Below, piece after piece: positions 12,201 through 19,524 of a stretch of 64,000 nt of DNA (positions are counted from its first letter, which is position 1; each line of letters opens with the position of its first letter). A program made the position numbers and the translations under genes. The notes under the pieces are model-generated. The model saw only the letters and a program-made list of their open reading frames with translations, was not told the DNA's origin and did not search any database. Source of the DNA: Crossaster papposus (taxonomy: Eukaryota; Echinodermata; Asteroidea; Velatida; Solasteridae); NCBI GenBank assembly GCA_037893245.1, contig JBAIAA010000120.1:682001-746000 (forward strand). Direction: 5' to 3'.

Positions 12201-15200
12201 AGCCATTTGTTATGTCCTTGAGCAAGCCACTTGACTCTAATTAAGTACATGCTCTCTATAGACTTAATATTGTGATATACTCCATGTACATAAAGGTAGG
12301 ATACACCATCGGTAATTGCTTGAATTATCATGAATAGGTGGATTTGGGGCGTTGTATTTTACAGTAAATATCGTTTAACTGACACGTTTGAAGTTTTACA
12401 ATCATGGATGCTGAGGTAAGCAAGAAAAAACGTCGTTTGTTTTCAACCGGCGTTGGGCAGTGGTTCTTATGTTGTTCTTGTTTTTTTGCGATCGTGAATA
12501 TAGGAACAAATATAGGATATCTAGCGCAATCATTTTGCTGGATGCCTACAATCATTATTTACTTTCAAATAAGTAAGATACTTCTTGATAATTTGATAGT
12601 GAAAATGTTCGATATCTGCAAATGGTGTATCCTACCTTCAACCCAATCTATACTCGCTACACCCTGGAGTGTAAACACGTTTAGCTGTGGAGTAACCGAT
12701 ACTAGCATCCCATCCAGGGGGAATAGAAACTTACTTTTCGGTCATTCCATTCTAAGGAAACTGTAAACCAACCACGGCCCGAGTGTGGGTCAAATTAACT
12801 TGTGACCGACTTCTTTAACTTGACGTTTTCTCTTTGCTACGCAGCGTTGGCCTTCTGGATGATATTCGGGGGCGACCCAAGGCTTCCGTCCATGAAGACA
12901 GTGGACAGTCTTTTGTTTACCCTCTTCAGGCTCACGTTGGTAGACGACTACGACTACGATGTAAGTCAGAGAAAGCTGAATCAAGCTGAATCCTCAATAA
13001 CCTCATCTTCTAATCCTATGGCCCGGGTTCGATTCCCTGTCTATGAAGACCGTAGACAGTCTCATGTTCACCCTCTTCAGGCTCACGTTGGTAGACGACT
13101 ACGACTACGATGTAAGTCAAAGAAAGCTGAATCAAGCTGAATCCTCAATAACCTCATCTTCTAATCCTATGGCCCGGGTTCGATTCCCTGTCCATGAAGA
13201 CCGTAGACAGTCTCATGTTCACCCTCTTCAGGCTCACGTTGGTAGACGACTACGACTATGATGTAAGTCAAAGAAAGCTGAATCAAGCTGAATCCACAAT
13301 AACCTCATCTTCTAATCCTATGGCCCGGGTTCGATTCCCCGTCCATGAAGACCGTAGACAGTCTCATGTTCACCCTCTTCAGGCTCACGTTGGTAGACGA
13401 CTACGACTACGATGTAAGTCAAAGAAAGCTAAATCAAGCTGAATCCTCAATAACCTCATCTTCTAATCCTATGGCCCGGGTTCGATTCCCCGTCCATGAA
13501 GACCGTAGACAGTCCCATGTTCACCCTCTTCAGGCTCACGTTGGTAGACGACTACGACTACGATGTAGATCAAAGAAAGCTGAATCAAGCTGAATCCTCA
13601 ATAACCTCATCTTCTAATCCTATGCCCCGGTTATATTCCCTGTCCATGAAGACCGTAGAGAGTCTCATGTTCACCCTCTTCAGGCTCACGTTGGTAGATG
13701 ACTATGACTACGATGTAAGTCAAAGAAAGCTGAATCAAGCTGAATCCACAATAACCTCATCTTCTAATCCTATGGCCCGGGTTCGATTCCCTGTCCATGA
13801 AGACCGTAGACAGTCTCATGTTCACTCTCTTCTGGCTCACGTTGGTAGACGACTACGATGTAAGTCAAAGAAAGCTGAATCAAGCTGAATCCACAATAAC
13901 CTCATCTTCTAATCCTATGGCCCGGGTTCGATTCCCTGTCCATGAAGACCATAGACAGTCTCATGTTCACCCTCTTCAGGCTCACGTTGGTAGATGACTA
14001 TGACTACGATGTAAGTCAAAGAAAGCTGAATCAAGCTGAATCCTCAATAACCTCATCTTCTAATCCTATGGCCCGGGTTCGATTCCCTGTCCATGAAGAC
14101 CGTAGACAGTCTCATGTTCACTCTCTTCTGGCTCACGTTGGTAGACGACTACGATGTAAGTCAAAGAAAGCTGAATCAAGCTGAATCCTCAATAACCTCA
14201 TCTTCTAATCCTATGGCCCGGGTTCGATTCCCTGTCCATGAAGACCGTAGACAGTCTCATGTTCACCCTCTTCAGGCTCACGTTGGTAGACGACTACGAT
14301 GTAAGTCAAAGAAAGCTGAATCAAGCTGAATCCACAATAACCTCATCTTCTAATCCTATGGCCCGGGTTCGATTCCCTGTCCATGAAGACCGTAGACAGT
14401 CTCATGTTCACTCTCTTCTGGCTCACGTTGGTAGACGACTACGATGTAAGTCAAAGAAAGCTGAATCAAGCTGAATCCTCAATAACCTCATCTTCTAATC
14501 CTATGGCCCGGGTTCGATTCCCTGTCCATGAAGACCGTAGACAGTCTCATGTTCACCCTCTTCAGGCTCACGTTGGTAGACGACTACGATGTAAGTCAAA
14601 GAAAGCTGAATCAAGCTGAATCCACAATAACCTCATCTTCTAATCCTATGGCCCGGGTTCGATTCCCTGTCCATGAAGACCGTAGACAGTCTCATGTTCA
14701 CCCTCTTCAGGCTCACGTTGGTAGACGACTACGACTACGATGTAAGTCAGAGAAAGCTGAATCAAGCTGAATCCTCAATAACCTCATCTTCTAATCCTAT
14801 GCCCCGGTTATATTCCCTGTCCATGAAGACCGTAGACAGTCTCATGTTCACCCTCTTCAGGCTCACGTTGCTAGACGACTACGACTACGACTACGATGCT
14901 AGCGTTCAGCTGCTTTTGCGCGTAAAGTCTTTATATGTGACCCGTTCCTACGAAACCCGACATAAGTTGCACAGGCTATTTCGAGATACAGCTCGTCAAA
15001 GTTGAAATGGGGTAAAAAATCTGGCGGACATCGATTTTTGTTTTTCGTTATTTTTTAATTCTTTAATATGTATACTTTAACCCTCAGTTAGGTTAAACAA
15101 AATCAACTTTATTGATGAGAAAGTACAAAAATCATGCATGTATTGAGACAAACTGTGTCCTAAAAGTGGTAATTTATCTCCCAAATACATCGAAATAAAA

Positions 15201-18200
15201 TCCTCGTAAAATTTGAAGTATGTATGGTATAAAGGTGGTTTTGGTACCAAATGAAAGCTGAAGATGTGTACTAAATGGAAATAACAATATCTCACAATAA
15301 AAAAAAACCAGTTATGTCTGTTCTTTAAAGAAAGAATTAAAGAAAGAAATGAAAAAAATTAAATTAATAAACTTACATGACAGTAACAAAAAGCATTGGG
15401 TATTGGTGACTTGTTTGCAGAAAAATATCACATTTTCTTTTTTCTTTTCAGAAAATGCACGAGATTGACTCTGCCATGGCCTATATCCTGGTTGCCTCAT
15501 TTCTCTTTGTGTCGGCATTGCTCTGCATAAATCTCTTCATAGCTCTGCTGTCGGATACATTTCAAAGGTCAGTTTTAAATTTAAAATACAATGTAACAAC
15601 TTTGTTACATTCACCGAGCCGAGGCGCGGGATTAATTTTAACGAAACTCGATCCAAGGCGGGTTCAGGCCGATGGTACCGGGAAGCACACCCACGCATTT
15701 TACAGCCCTGCTCGCTGCTGACGGACATTTCCGACCTTGCTCGTGGCGTGTTTATGCCTCATCCGTTTTGAAACGGGGGAAAACTTTGCGTTTATATAAC
15801 TGGTTGAGGACAAATCAGAAATGGCAGCAAGAGTCAAATAGATTTCTCATAACATACTGTGTGCAAAAATTCATGTTTTTATCACCAAAGGCACAATTTC
15901 TCTTAAATTGTTCTCAATATCTGCCCCACCACAACTTTTATAAGCGCTGATCTTTGCAACAGATGAACAATTGAAGAAAAAAAATAGAATAAAATTCTTT
16001 TAAAAATAATTGTAAACATTTTTTTTTTTTAAACCAATCGTAATTGTATTGACTTGTTTTGTTTTAATGCCAGAGTCTACGACAACGCCAAGTCCAATGC
16101 CGCCATGCAGCAGGCCGCCATCATTCTAGGCATCGAGGAGAGTCTGTCTAAGAGAAAACTCCGTAAGTATCGCCGCTTCATCCACACGATGGGTAACCCG
16201 GAGAGCTTGTACTACGATGACGACCAGACGGTGAGCGGGGAATCTGACTTGAAGAAAGTCACCTTCCAGATCAAGGTAAAGAAAATAAGAGTCCGGGCCC
16301 AACTTAACATGAGCTTGATCAGTAGAAGATCAGAAGAACCACAAAAAATGCGTAGAAAATGTATGTGCTAAGCCAAAATTAGCTAGGAACCAACCAAACG
16401 TTATATACATTGCATGTCGTTTTTGGTTGGTAATCTGTCTTCGCTAGAGGGATATTGACGAATTTGAACGACGAAATGGAATCAAGAAATTAAATGACGA
16501 AATAGAATGACGAAAATTTAATGATGAAATTGACTGACAAAATTGACTGACAAAAATGAATGATGAAATTGAATGACGGAAATTGAATGACGGAAATTGA
16601 ATGACACAATAGAGTTACACCATTGAATGACGCAATCCCACTTCTGACACCGAATTGCACTTCTGACACCTAATCCCACTTCTGACACCTAATCCCACTT
16701 CTGACACCTTATCTCACTTCTGACACCTTATCTCACTTCTGACACCTTATCCCACTTCTGACACCTTATCCCACTTCTGACACCTTATCCCACTTCTGAC
16801 ACCTAATCCCACTTCTGACACCTTATCTCACTTCTGACACCTTATCCCACTTCTGACACCTAATCCCACTTCTGCCACCGATCAGGATTCCCTAGAGGAG
16901 CTTCGTGAGCAACTTACTAATCATCCTCCTGCTGATCAGACGAGTCAGATCAACGCTGTTAATGACAGCAAGTCCATCCAGGAGGAGCTGGCCGAGTTGC
17001 AGGTCAAGCAATACCGGGCGAACCGTAACGTCCAGAAACAGCTGAAGACGATTAACGAGGTCCTGCAGGCACTCCTGGCTGCTAAGACAAGCGGTGAGTG
17101 TGGCCAGCAATTGCAAGTCCACCACATTTTGTTCAGTTTTTTAATATTTTTTATTTCAAGCCAAAACAGGCTCCAAGAGCTGCGGCTACATCGATTGTCA
17201 GCCTGTCCCAACTTAATTGCCAATGACGAAGAGCTAGACCTGACTAAAGGCTTAAGATTTGGAAGCGGTCTTTGTCTCACAACCTTTACTTTATCGCCAG
17301 GAGACCCTGGTCCCGGATACGCACCCAATCTGCCAGGGGGAGGCGTCGGCAGTTTCCATCACACCGGTCGTCCGGGGCACCTGCTCACCCTGCCCAGCAT
17401 TCCCCATGACGCTGGGGAGATGGTAGAGGGCGGTGTCTCTAGCGAGGAGGATGACTACGAGGCAGGGAGGAGGCCGCGGTTTGTCAGCAGGCACATACCT
17501 CTGCAGAGCATTACGACGGCAGGAACTACACCAACGAGTCAAAGGTGATTAGCTAAGGGTGATTCCCAAACCAGACTTAAACTCCAACTTCAGGACACTT
17601 TAGACTTTAAGGAAATCTGGCTTAGTACTGGTTCACGTTCTACTAGGAGAACATCAAATTATATTTTATGAGGTCAGAGTTACAGTTTGGATCAGGATAT
17701 TCAAAGCTTCCTAATTATTTGGCAGCCAGACAAGAAACCACAAAGTTAGAGCTTAGAAAAACTAAATTGCCCACGTTCGCTAATTAATTGCTGACTAAGC
17801 CTACGAAAGAATGAGCATTGCAACATTGTTCCAGGGGTACCCAGTTAAAATTCTTTACGACCTGGGCGGAATTCGAACCTCGGCCATGCACTGATGTGGA
17901 AGGCATTGTAGAAAAGTTCTACTGGCTTCCGAGTCAAATCCAGAGTTAATTTGCTGTTTTGTCTGTCACGTTTGCACAGGTCGAGAGAGAACAGTCTGGC
18001 CACGCAAAAGACATTCCTAGATTCTTTTAAACCTCTGCCCGTCCCTCAAAGTGATACCACCGAGATGGACGGAGTCGACAAGCAGAGGTACAGATTGTTA
18101 TCTTCATCATTTAACCAGTTCGCGCCGGGATTATTTTTAACAAAACTCGATCCGAAGCGGGTTCAGGCCGATAGTACCGGGAAGCACACCAACGCATTTC

Positions 18201-19524
18201 CGGCCTTGCTCGCTGCTGACAAATATTTCCGGCCTTGCTCGTGGCGTGTTTATGCGTCATTTTTTGAATCTGGGAAAAACTTTGCGTTTATATGCGTCAT
18301 CTGGCGCGAACTGGTTAACTCTATTATTTAAATTATAAAGATTTTACCTAGTATAGCAGTGCTTTGTGCTAATATATCAGCCGGTCTTGAGATGTAATCC
18401 CACTTCTGACACCATTTTTGTTACTTAATTAAACTTTATCCCCAAGGTTGAAACTCCTCCGTGAGGAGCAGAAGAGAAAGCTGAAGCAGCGCAGACAGCA
18501 GGAGGACTACCTCCAGCTACAGCAGGAGTCCAAGGTCGCGCTGCCCATGTCAGAGGTCAGCCAAGGTCACAAAGGTCACGACCTCCCGGAGCTGAGCCCG
18601 CAGATAACCAGGGAGAGCGACGACGCGGCCAACCTGGTCAAGTTTAGTCCGTCGGACAAAGTAAGTGATTATTAAACATGAAGTTTAGGTGCTCTGTATT
18701 TTTTTGACAGTATTAGAGATTGACAAAATTAACACTCCATGACATAAAATGTTGATATTGAAGGAACAAAAATGCTGTAGAATTCAAAGGGTTCCATGGT
18801 GAAGTCGGCAGCAGGATTAAGTTTTTTGTTGGCACAATGTTACAAGAAATGTGTGTGTCTGTGAATTTATGTGGTTCTTTAAAGACTAGTGATAGACAAA
18901 ATCAGTATCTTCTGACAGTATCTTCTCAACAATCTGCTCAACATTTACGAACTCAATATTTTGGGACTGCAGTTATTATGCCTCGTATTTTGTTTGTGCG
19001 TCAGGGATGTTGTCAAGTCCATCACAAGTCCCTGTAAGTCCCTGCAAGTCCATCACAAGTCCTCCAGTTCCAATTCAAATCACAAGCTATTTAAATGAGC
19101 TTTGACAAAAGCATTTCTTTGTCATTGTTCAACCAGTTATGACTGGCTTTATGACGACTTGTGACTGGACTTGTGACTGGACTTGTGGAAAGACTTGTGC
19201 AAGGACTTGCAGGGACTTGAATACAACTCTGATTTTACTTGCAAGAGTGTGCTTGTTCATGCGCGACGTTTTATTCTGAATGTTTACCAACAATTTGGGG
19301 GATAATCAAGTAGCAAGGCGGGGGTACCTTGAGATTGGTGAATAACAGTACCTTGCTGCCACCTTGGATGCTTACACCCGGTCTTACAATACTCTAAGAC
19401 GAAGCCCTAGGTTGTGGGACTTAAAGTGTGACAACAAATGTTTTAACAAGTAAATTTGTGGTTATCTTAACCCCAGGATGTGGAGAGACAGGAAGAGTCG
19501 GACAGGGGAAGCACGGACGCATGA
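3042..19524 (+). CDS. Ankyrin-repeat TRP-like cation channel gene (whole locus, 5' end not seen)
   Basis: About 19 exons spliced in one phase-consistent frame predict roughly 912 residues. The order is: ankyrin repeats (exons 1-4), a linker and a segment like the pre-S1 region of TRP channels (exons 5-6), S1 (exon 7), S2 (exon 8), a charged S2-S3 loop (exon 9), S3-S4 (exon 10), S5 (exon 11), turret and pore helix with FTLFRLTL (exon 12), S6 with INLFIALLSDTF (exon 13), then a coiled-coil and acidic C-terminal tail (exons 14-19). The protein should be a plasma-membrane cation channel assembling as a tetramer. The pore sequence ends VDDYDYD instead of a typical TRPV GxGD filter, so I do not assign a subfamily. 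No start exon was found. The S2, S3 and pore exons each have duplicated pieces nearby, so this allele may be damaged or misassembled. The last exon lacks a perfect AATAAA nearby; ATTAAA occurs about 105 bp after the stop. Confidence 0.85.
3385..3640 (+). mobile_element. 3' end of a non-LTR retrotransposon (LINE)
   Basis: One frame reads YGKHAFSHSAAELWNSLPIS followed by VRDSTC and a basic Leu-rich stretch. The A-x-x-LWNSLP signature is typical of the reverse-transcriptase C-terminus of CR1/L2/jockey-type LINEs. It is followed by a short 3' tail and an ATT/TTA microsatellite at about 3611-3637, the usual LINE 3' end. Only the last ~250 bp survive, a 5' truncation inside an intron. Confidence 0.75.
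3874..4033 (+). CDS. Channel exon 2: ankyrin repeats
   Basis: Acceptor TTGTTAG, donor GTGAGG. It encodes ETDVASFLLEKGAKPNQKDR then YGRAPIHIAAAVNYPEMIML, a clear ankyrin repeat pair with the G-x-x-P-x-H-x-A-A core. The frame joins exon 1 without a shift. Confidence 0.88.
4774..4935 (+). CDS. Channel exon 3: ankyrin repeats
   Basis: A strong C/T tract and CCACAG acceptor at 4773, donor GTAAAA. It encodes NHTPVHFAARNDACLALKTL then HKMGADLHARDYKGRTSLQI, two ankyrin units. An open frame on the opposite strand here is a shadow of this exon. Confidence 0.88.
4994..5421. mobile_element. Short inverted-repeat element, family A, copy 2
   Basis: Same ends and interior as the element at 1792: ATATGTGACCTGTCATCAC on the left and the complement ending GTCACATAT on the right. 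It is 428 bp, lies in the intron after exon 3, and has no coding capacity. Internal poly-A/T runs differ in length from copy 1. Confidence 0.88.
5448..5530 (+). repeat. tRNA-like SINE head
   Basis: AAGCTCAGTGGTCGAGGGAT resembles a Pol III A box, and GTGGGTTCGATCCC, about 45 bases on, is a near-perfect B box. The sequence abuts the family A element. It does not fold as a full tRNA with a clear anticodon stem, so a tRNA-derived SINE remnant is more likely than a working tRNA gene. Confidence 0.6.
5665..5774 (+). CDS. Channel exon 4: last ankyrin repeat
   Basis: Acceptor after a long T tract (TTTTTTTTTAG), donor GTAAGT. It encodes SETAKLLLELGANTSDIDNA and then GQTALVNLICKMPAV, another ankyrin unit. 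The split Asp codon at the exon 3/4 joint is restored correctly. Confidence 0.88.
5791..5895. repeat. Degenerate CATCACATGATCAT short tandem repeat
   Basis: About seven imperfect copies of a ~14-16 bp motif related to CATCACATGATTAT follow the exon 4 donor directly. It is intronic, with no sign of function. Confidence 0.65.
5955..6132. mobile_element. Family B element, half copy
   Basis: TTAA (5951-5954) is followed by AGGTAGGATACACCATT and then interior that matches the copy at 12294. The match stops near 6132 with no opposite end, so about half the element is missing. It lies just upstream of exon 5. Confidence 0.75.
6204..6323 (+). CDS. Channel exon 5: linker
   Basis: Acceptor TTGTTTAG, donor GTAAGT. 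It encodes AKEALDQFHRCDRANRKQYY followed by a charged segment ending TPRARSA. It links the ankyrin domain to the pre-S1 segment. Phase fits on both sides. Confidence 0.8.
6390..6624. mobile_element. TTAA-flanked inverted-repeat element, family D, copy 1
   Basis: Ends CCAGTTCGCGCC and GGCGCGAACTGG are perfect inverted copies, flanked by TTAA at 6386-6389 and 6625-6628. It is 235 bp and non-coding. The interior is GC-rich with GAGGCGGGTTCAGGCCGATG as a landmark. Further copies are at 6788 (inverted), 9348, 10301, 15606 and 18115. Confidence 0.9.
6788..7021. mobile_element. Family D element, inverted copy
   Basis: It is oriented opposite to the copy 160 bp upstream. TTAA stands at 6784-6787 and 7022-7025. 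The left end keeps CCAGTTCGCGCC, while the right has drifted to CACGAACTGG. The facing pair could form a hairpin in the intron transcript. Confidence 0.88.
7284..7375 (+). CDS. Channel exon 6: pre-S1 segment
   Basis: Acceptor TTTGACACAG, donor GTAAGT. It encodes LQVIVQFNQLDLILHPVIQR then LIKIKWNKFG. The pattern '(I/V)-x-(Y/F)-N-x-x-DL-x-x-HP-(V/L)' followed by KW is typical just before S1 in ankyrin-bearing TRP channels, which supports the family call. Confidence 0.85.
7408..7796. mobile_element. TTAA-flanked inverted-repeat element, family C, copy 1
   Basis: Starts AGGGATCGTATACGTTTGG and ends CCAAACGTTTACGATCCCT, with TTAA at 7404-7407 and 7797-7800. It is 389 bp and non-coding. Its right TTAA is also the left TTAA of the next element (family B at 7801), so two elements of different families share one target site. 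A second copy lies at 20430. Confidence 0.9.
7801..8149. mobile_element. Family B element, copy 3
   Basis: AGGTAGGATACACCATTTGC on the left, GCTGTATCCCACCT on the right, TTAA at 7797-7800 and 8150-8153. At 349 bp it is joined directly to the family C element on its left. Confidence 0.9.
8256..8382 (+). CDS. Channel exon 7: S1 (3' border uncertain)
   Basis: Acceptor TTGTACTCAG. It encodes FGAVVQVFFNLVFILIWSVI, the first transmembrane helix, then an extracellular segment with NERMTFPDDIW. The frame stays open to a TGA at 8458-8460. No strong donor is present: GTTTGT at 8383 gives a phase-0 joint to exon 8 and is my choice, but a donor further on (such as GTCCGG near 8440) or read-through to the stop are also possible. 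Confidence 0.65.
8553..8740. repeat. Local tandem duplication of intron end plus part of exon 8, copy 1
   Basis: About 188 bp from GAAGGTTTTAGG through a T-rich intron end, TTTATACAG acceptor and the first ~45 bases of exon 8. It is repeated, with drift, at 8741-8925. Copy 1 carries GCATTGGCTTTGTTGACC and then runs into a TAAG stop, so its exon part is a broken copy. Confidence 0.8.
8875..8952 (+). CDS. Channel exon 8: S2
   Basis: Acceptor TTTATACAG, donor GTAAGA; 78 bp, 26 codons. It encodes ALALLDTGFMIVQELQEVYV then SKKKFR: a transmembrane helix ending in a basic cluster. A damaged copy of its first half lies 180 bp upstream with its own acceptor, a potential cryptic splice trap. Confidence 0.82.
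9177..9316 (+). CDS. Channel exon 9: S2-S3 loop
   Basis: Acceptor GTCTCTAG, donor GTGAGT. It encodes RWKQWRISEIKKDLAYCHPQ, then WPQEEHYLQQEINEINEQG and PAYFREFW (the Trp codon is split across the intron). It is charged and helical, as expected for the cytosolic loop. Confidence 0.85.
9348..9572. mobile_element. Family D element, copy 3
   Basis: TTAA at 9344-9347 and 9573-9576; CCAGTTCGCGCC on the left, a drifted ATGTGAACTGG on the right. 225 bp. It is copied at 10301 by the 953-bp duplication, not by transposition. Confidence 0.88.
10172..10279 (+). pseudogene. Truncated duplicate of channel exon 10
   Basis: The acceptor CCCCCACAG and the first 108 bp of the S3 exon are intact (NYFDWTVYFLLLVISGLAVA and onward), but the exon is cut at the duplication joint. 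If spliced in, the frame continues a few codons into repeat DNA (ISLLQLSTLNQFAP) to a stop. It would have to be skipped for a working channel. Confidence 0.85.
10301..10525. mobile_element. Family D element, copy 4 (by duplication)
   Basis: Same as the copy at 9348, shifted by 953 bp, including TTAA flanks. Its identity is explained by the segment duplication. Confidence 0.88.
11125..11312 (+). CDS. Channel exon 10: S3 and S4
   Basis: Acceptor CCCCCACAG, donor GTGAGG. It encodes NYFDWTVYFLLLVISGLAVA (S3), a short polar loop with TDNDQHEY, then RRFMAVSIIPIWLRFMKSAR (S4 and S4-S5 region) ending FKQI plus a split Gly codon. The S4 has only isolated basic residues, as in weakly voltage-dependent TRP channels. 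Confidence 0.88.
11356..11376. repeat. Poly-C run
   Basis: About 20 consecutive C in the intron after exon 10, within a C-rich stretch. Such runs are prone to sequencing and assembly error. Confidence 0.8.
11394..11690 (+). mobile_element. tRNA-derived SINE
   Basis: The head resembles a tRNA: GGTGGCTTGTGCGTAAAGCG (A-box region) and, about 35 bases on, GGTTCGATTCC, a perfect B box, then a CCGGCC-type acceptor-stem remnant. A non-tRNA body follows with GGTTTTTCTCTGGGTCCTCC, a central motif I recall as common in SINEs of marine invertebrates (from memory, family not named). The 3' portion merges with the 72-bp tandem repeats at 11682. Confidence 0.75.
11682..12041. repeat. Five tandem copies of a 72-bp unit
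   Basis: Units starting AGCTGCGAGTAAGAATG at 11682, 11754, 11826, 11898 and 11970; the period is exactly 72. The first unit overlaps the SINE 3' end, so the array probably grew from the SINE tail. It stops 17 bp before exon 11, against the polypyrimidine tract. Confidence 0.92.
12059..12142 (+). CDS. Channel exon 11: S5
   Basis: Acceptor TTTTTTTCAG, donor GTCAGT. It encodes PFIVMLGHIVGDILKFGFLY then MEFFIPY: the S5 helix. Split Gly codons at both ends are restored in frame. Confidence 0.88.
12294..12637. mobile_element. Family B element, copy 4
   Basis: AGGTAGGATACACCAT at the left, ATGGTGTATCCTACCT at the right. Flanks are ATAA and TCAA instead of TTAA, so the target sites have drifted and this copy is probably older. 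344 bp, opposite in orientation to the copy at 2565. Confidence 0.85.
12845..12960 (+). CDS. Channel exon 12: turret and pore helix
   Basis: Acceptor GCTACGCAG, donor GTAAGT. It encodes ALAFWMIFGGDPRLPSMKTV then DSLLFTLFRLTLVDDYDYD. The FTLFRLT segment has the form of a TRP pore helix; the acidic VDDYDYD at its end occupies the filter and outer-pore position. The last ~70 bp plus the start of the following intron are amplified downstream. Confidence 0.85.
12892..14905 (+). repeat. Pore-exon tandem array, about 14 units of 145/151 bp
   Basis: The segment from CCATGAAGACCGTAGACAGT through the pore-helix codons, the GTAAGT donor, and about 75 bp of intron is repeated head to tail. Unit starts are 12892 (the true exon), 13043, 13194, 13345, 13496, 13647, 13797, 13942, 14093, 14238, 14383, 14528, 14673 and 14824. 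Periods are 151 or 145; the 6-bp difference is one TACGAC (Tyr-Asp) codon pair. Most units retain the coding sense (MKTVDSLMFTLFRLTLVDDY). None has a good in-frame 3' splice acceptor, so they are probably intronic. The last unit lacks the donor and has an extra YD. Most units carry GGTTCGATTCC, a Pol III B-box match; two (near 13625 and 14805) have GGTTATATTCC. Confidence 0.93.
14936..15030. mobile_element. One end of a family E element
   Basis: TGTGACCCGTTCCTACGAAA is a close match to the left end of the element at 21239. I do not see the opposite end before exon 13, so this is a fragment or a strongly diverged copy. Confidence 0.5.
15452..15567 (+). CDS. Channel exon 13: S6
   Basis: Acceptor TTTTCTTTTCAG, donor GTCAGT. 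It encodes KMHEIDSAMAYILVASFLFV then SALLCINLFIALLSDTFQR. The N-L-x-I-A-L-x-x-D-T pattern is the S6 signature of TRP/polycystin-type channels and is the strongest family evidence in the gene. Confidence 0.9.
15606..15806. mobile_element. Family D element, eroded copy
   Basis: The interior is shared with other family D copies (GAGGCGCGGGATTA, GGTTCAGGCCGATGGTACCG) but both outer inverted ends are degraded; only AACTGGTT remains on the right. It lies in the intron after S6. Confidence 0.75.
16074..16275 (+). CDS. Channel exon 14: post-S6 helix
   Basis: Acceptor TTAATGCCAG, donor GTAAAG. It encodes VYDNAKSNAAMQQAAIILGI then EESLSKRKLRKYRRF and an acidic stretch YYDDDQTVSGE. The first half is a helix continuing from S6 in the TRP-box position. 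Confidence 0.87.
16449..16640. repeat. Degenerate GAATGACGAAATT repeat
   Basis: Roughly a dozen imperfect copies of a 13-15 bp motif, GAATGACGAAATT and variants, in the intron before exon 15. Confidence 0.8.
16641..16876. repeat. Tandem ~19-bp repeat CCCACTTCTGACACCTAAT
   Basis: About a dozen copies of CCCACTTCTGACACC plus TAAT or TTAT. The array ends 10 bp before exon 15, so its C/T-rich last unit supplies the polypyrimidine tract of that acceptor. A lone matching unit also occurs near 18398, before exon 18. Confidence 0.92.
16886..17093 (+). CDS. Channel exon 15: coiled coil
   Basis: Acceptor CACCGATCAG, donor GTGAGT. It encodes DSLEELREQLTNHPPADQ and later EELAELQVKQYRANRNVQKQ and LKTINEVLQALLAAK, with heptad-like hydrophobic spacing. 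A C-terminal coiled coil would suit tetramer assembly. Confidence 0.85.
17301..17544 (+). CDS. Channel exon 16: low-complexity tail
   Basis: Acceptor TTTATCGCCAG, donor GTGATT. It encodes a Gly/Pro-rich stretch (GDPGPGYAPNLPGGG), then an acidic patch (SSEEDDYEAG) and a basic RRPRFVSR. Probably disordered cytosolic tail. Phase matches both neighbours. Confidence 0.8.
17980..18087 (+). CDS. Channel exon 17: tail
   Basis: Acceptor CGTTTGCACAG, donor GTACAG. It encodes SRENSLATQKTFLDSFKPLP then VPQSDTTEMDGVDKQ. No domain recognised. It continues in frame from exon 16 and into exon 18. Confidence 0.78.
18115..18314. mobile_element. Family D element, copy 6
   Basis: TTAA at 18111-18114 and 18315-18318; CCAGTTCGCGCC and GGCGCGAACTGG ends intact. 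200 bp, in the intron between exons 17 and 18, shorter than other copies through an internal loss. Confidence 0.9.
18447..18660 (+). CDS. Channel exon 18: basic coiled-coil tail
   Basis: Acceptor TATCCCCAAG, donor GTAAGT. It encodes LKLLREEQKRKLKQRRQQED, then YLQLQQESKVALPM and an acidic end (ESDDAANLVKFSPSDK). The start is a strongly charged helix. Confidence 0.8.
19011..19222. repeat. Inverted CAAGTCC repeat cluster
   Basis: Several CAAGTCC units (such as CAAGTCCCTGCAAGTCC) at 19011-19075 face their complements (GGACTTGCAGGGACTTG) at about 19150-19218, so the segment can form a long imperfect hairpin. It lies in the last intron. Confidence 0.7.
19477..19524 (+). CDS. Channel exon 19: C-terminus and stop
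   Basis: Acceptor TAACCCCAG. It encodes DVERQEESDRGSTDA and ends at TGA (19522-19524). The phase-0 joint with exon 18 and the preserved acidic character support it. It is short, so an alternative end (read-through of the exon 18 donor, giving VSDY and a stop) remains possible. Confidence 0.7.
   Translation, partial: DVERQEESDRGSTDA

Noticed and set aside
13043-14823. Each pore-array unit as an alternative exon (mutually exclusive exons)
   Set aside because: Units lack an in-frame acceptor: CCCTCTTCAG inside the unit would shift the frame, and 145/151-bp periods are not multiples of three. Kept as a repeat finding only.
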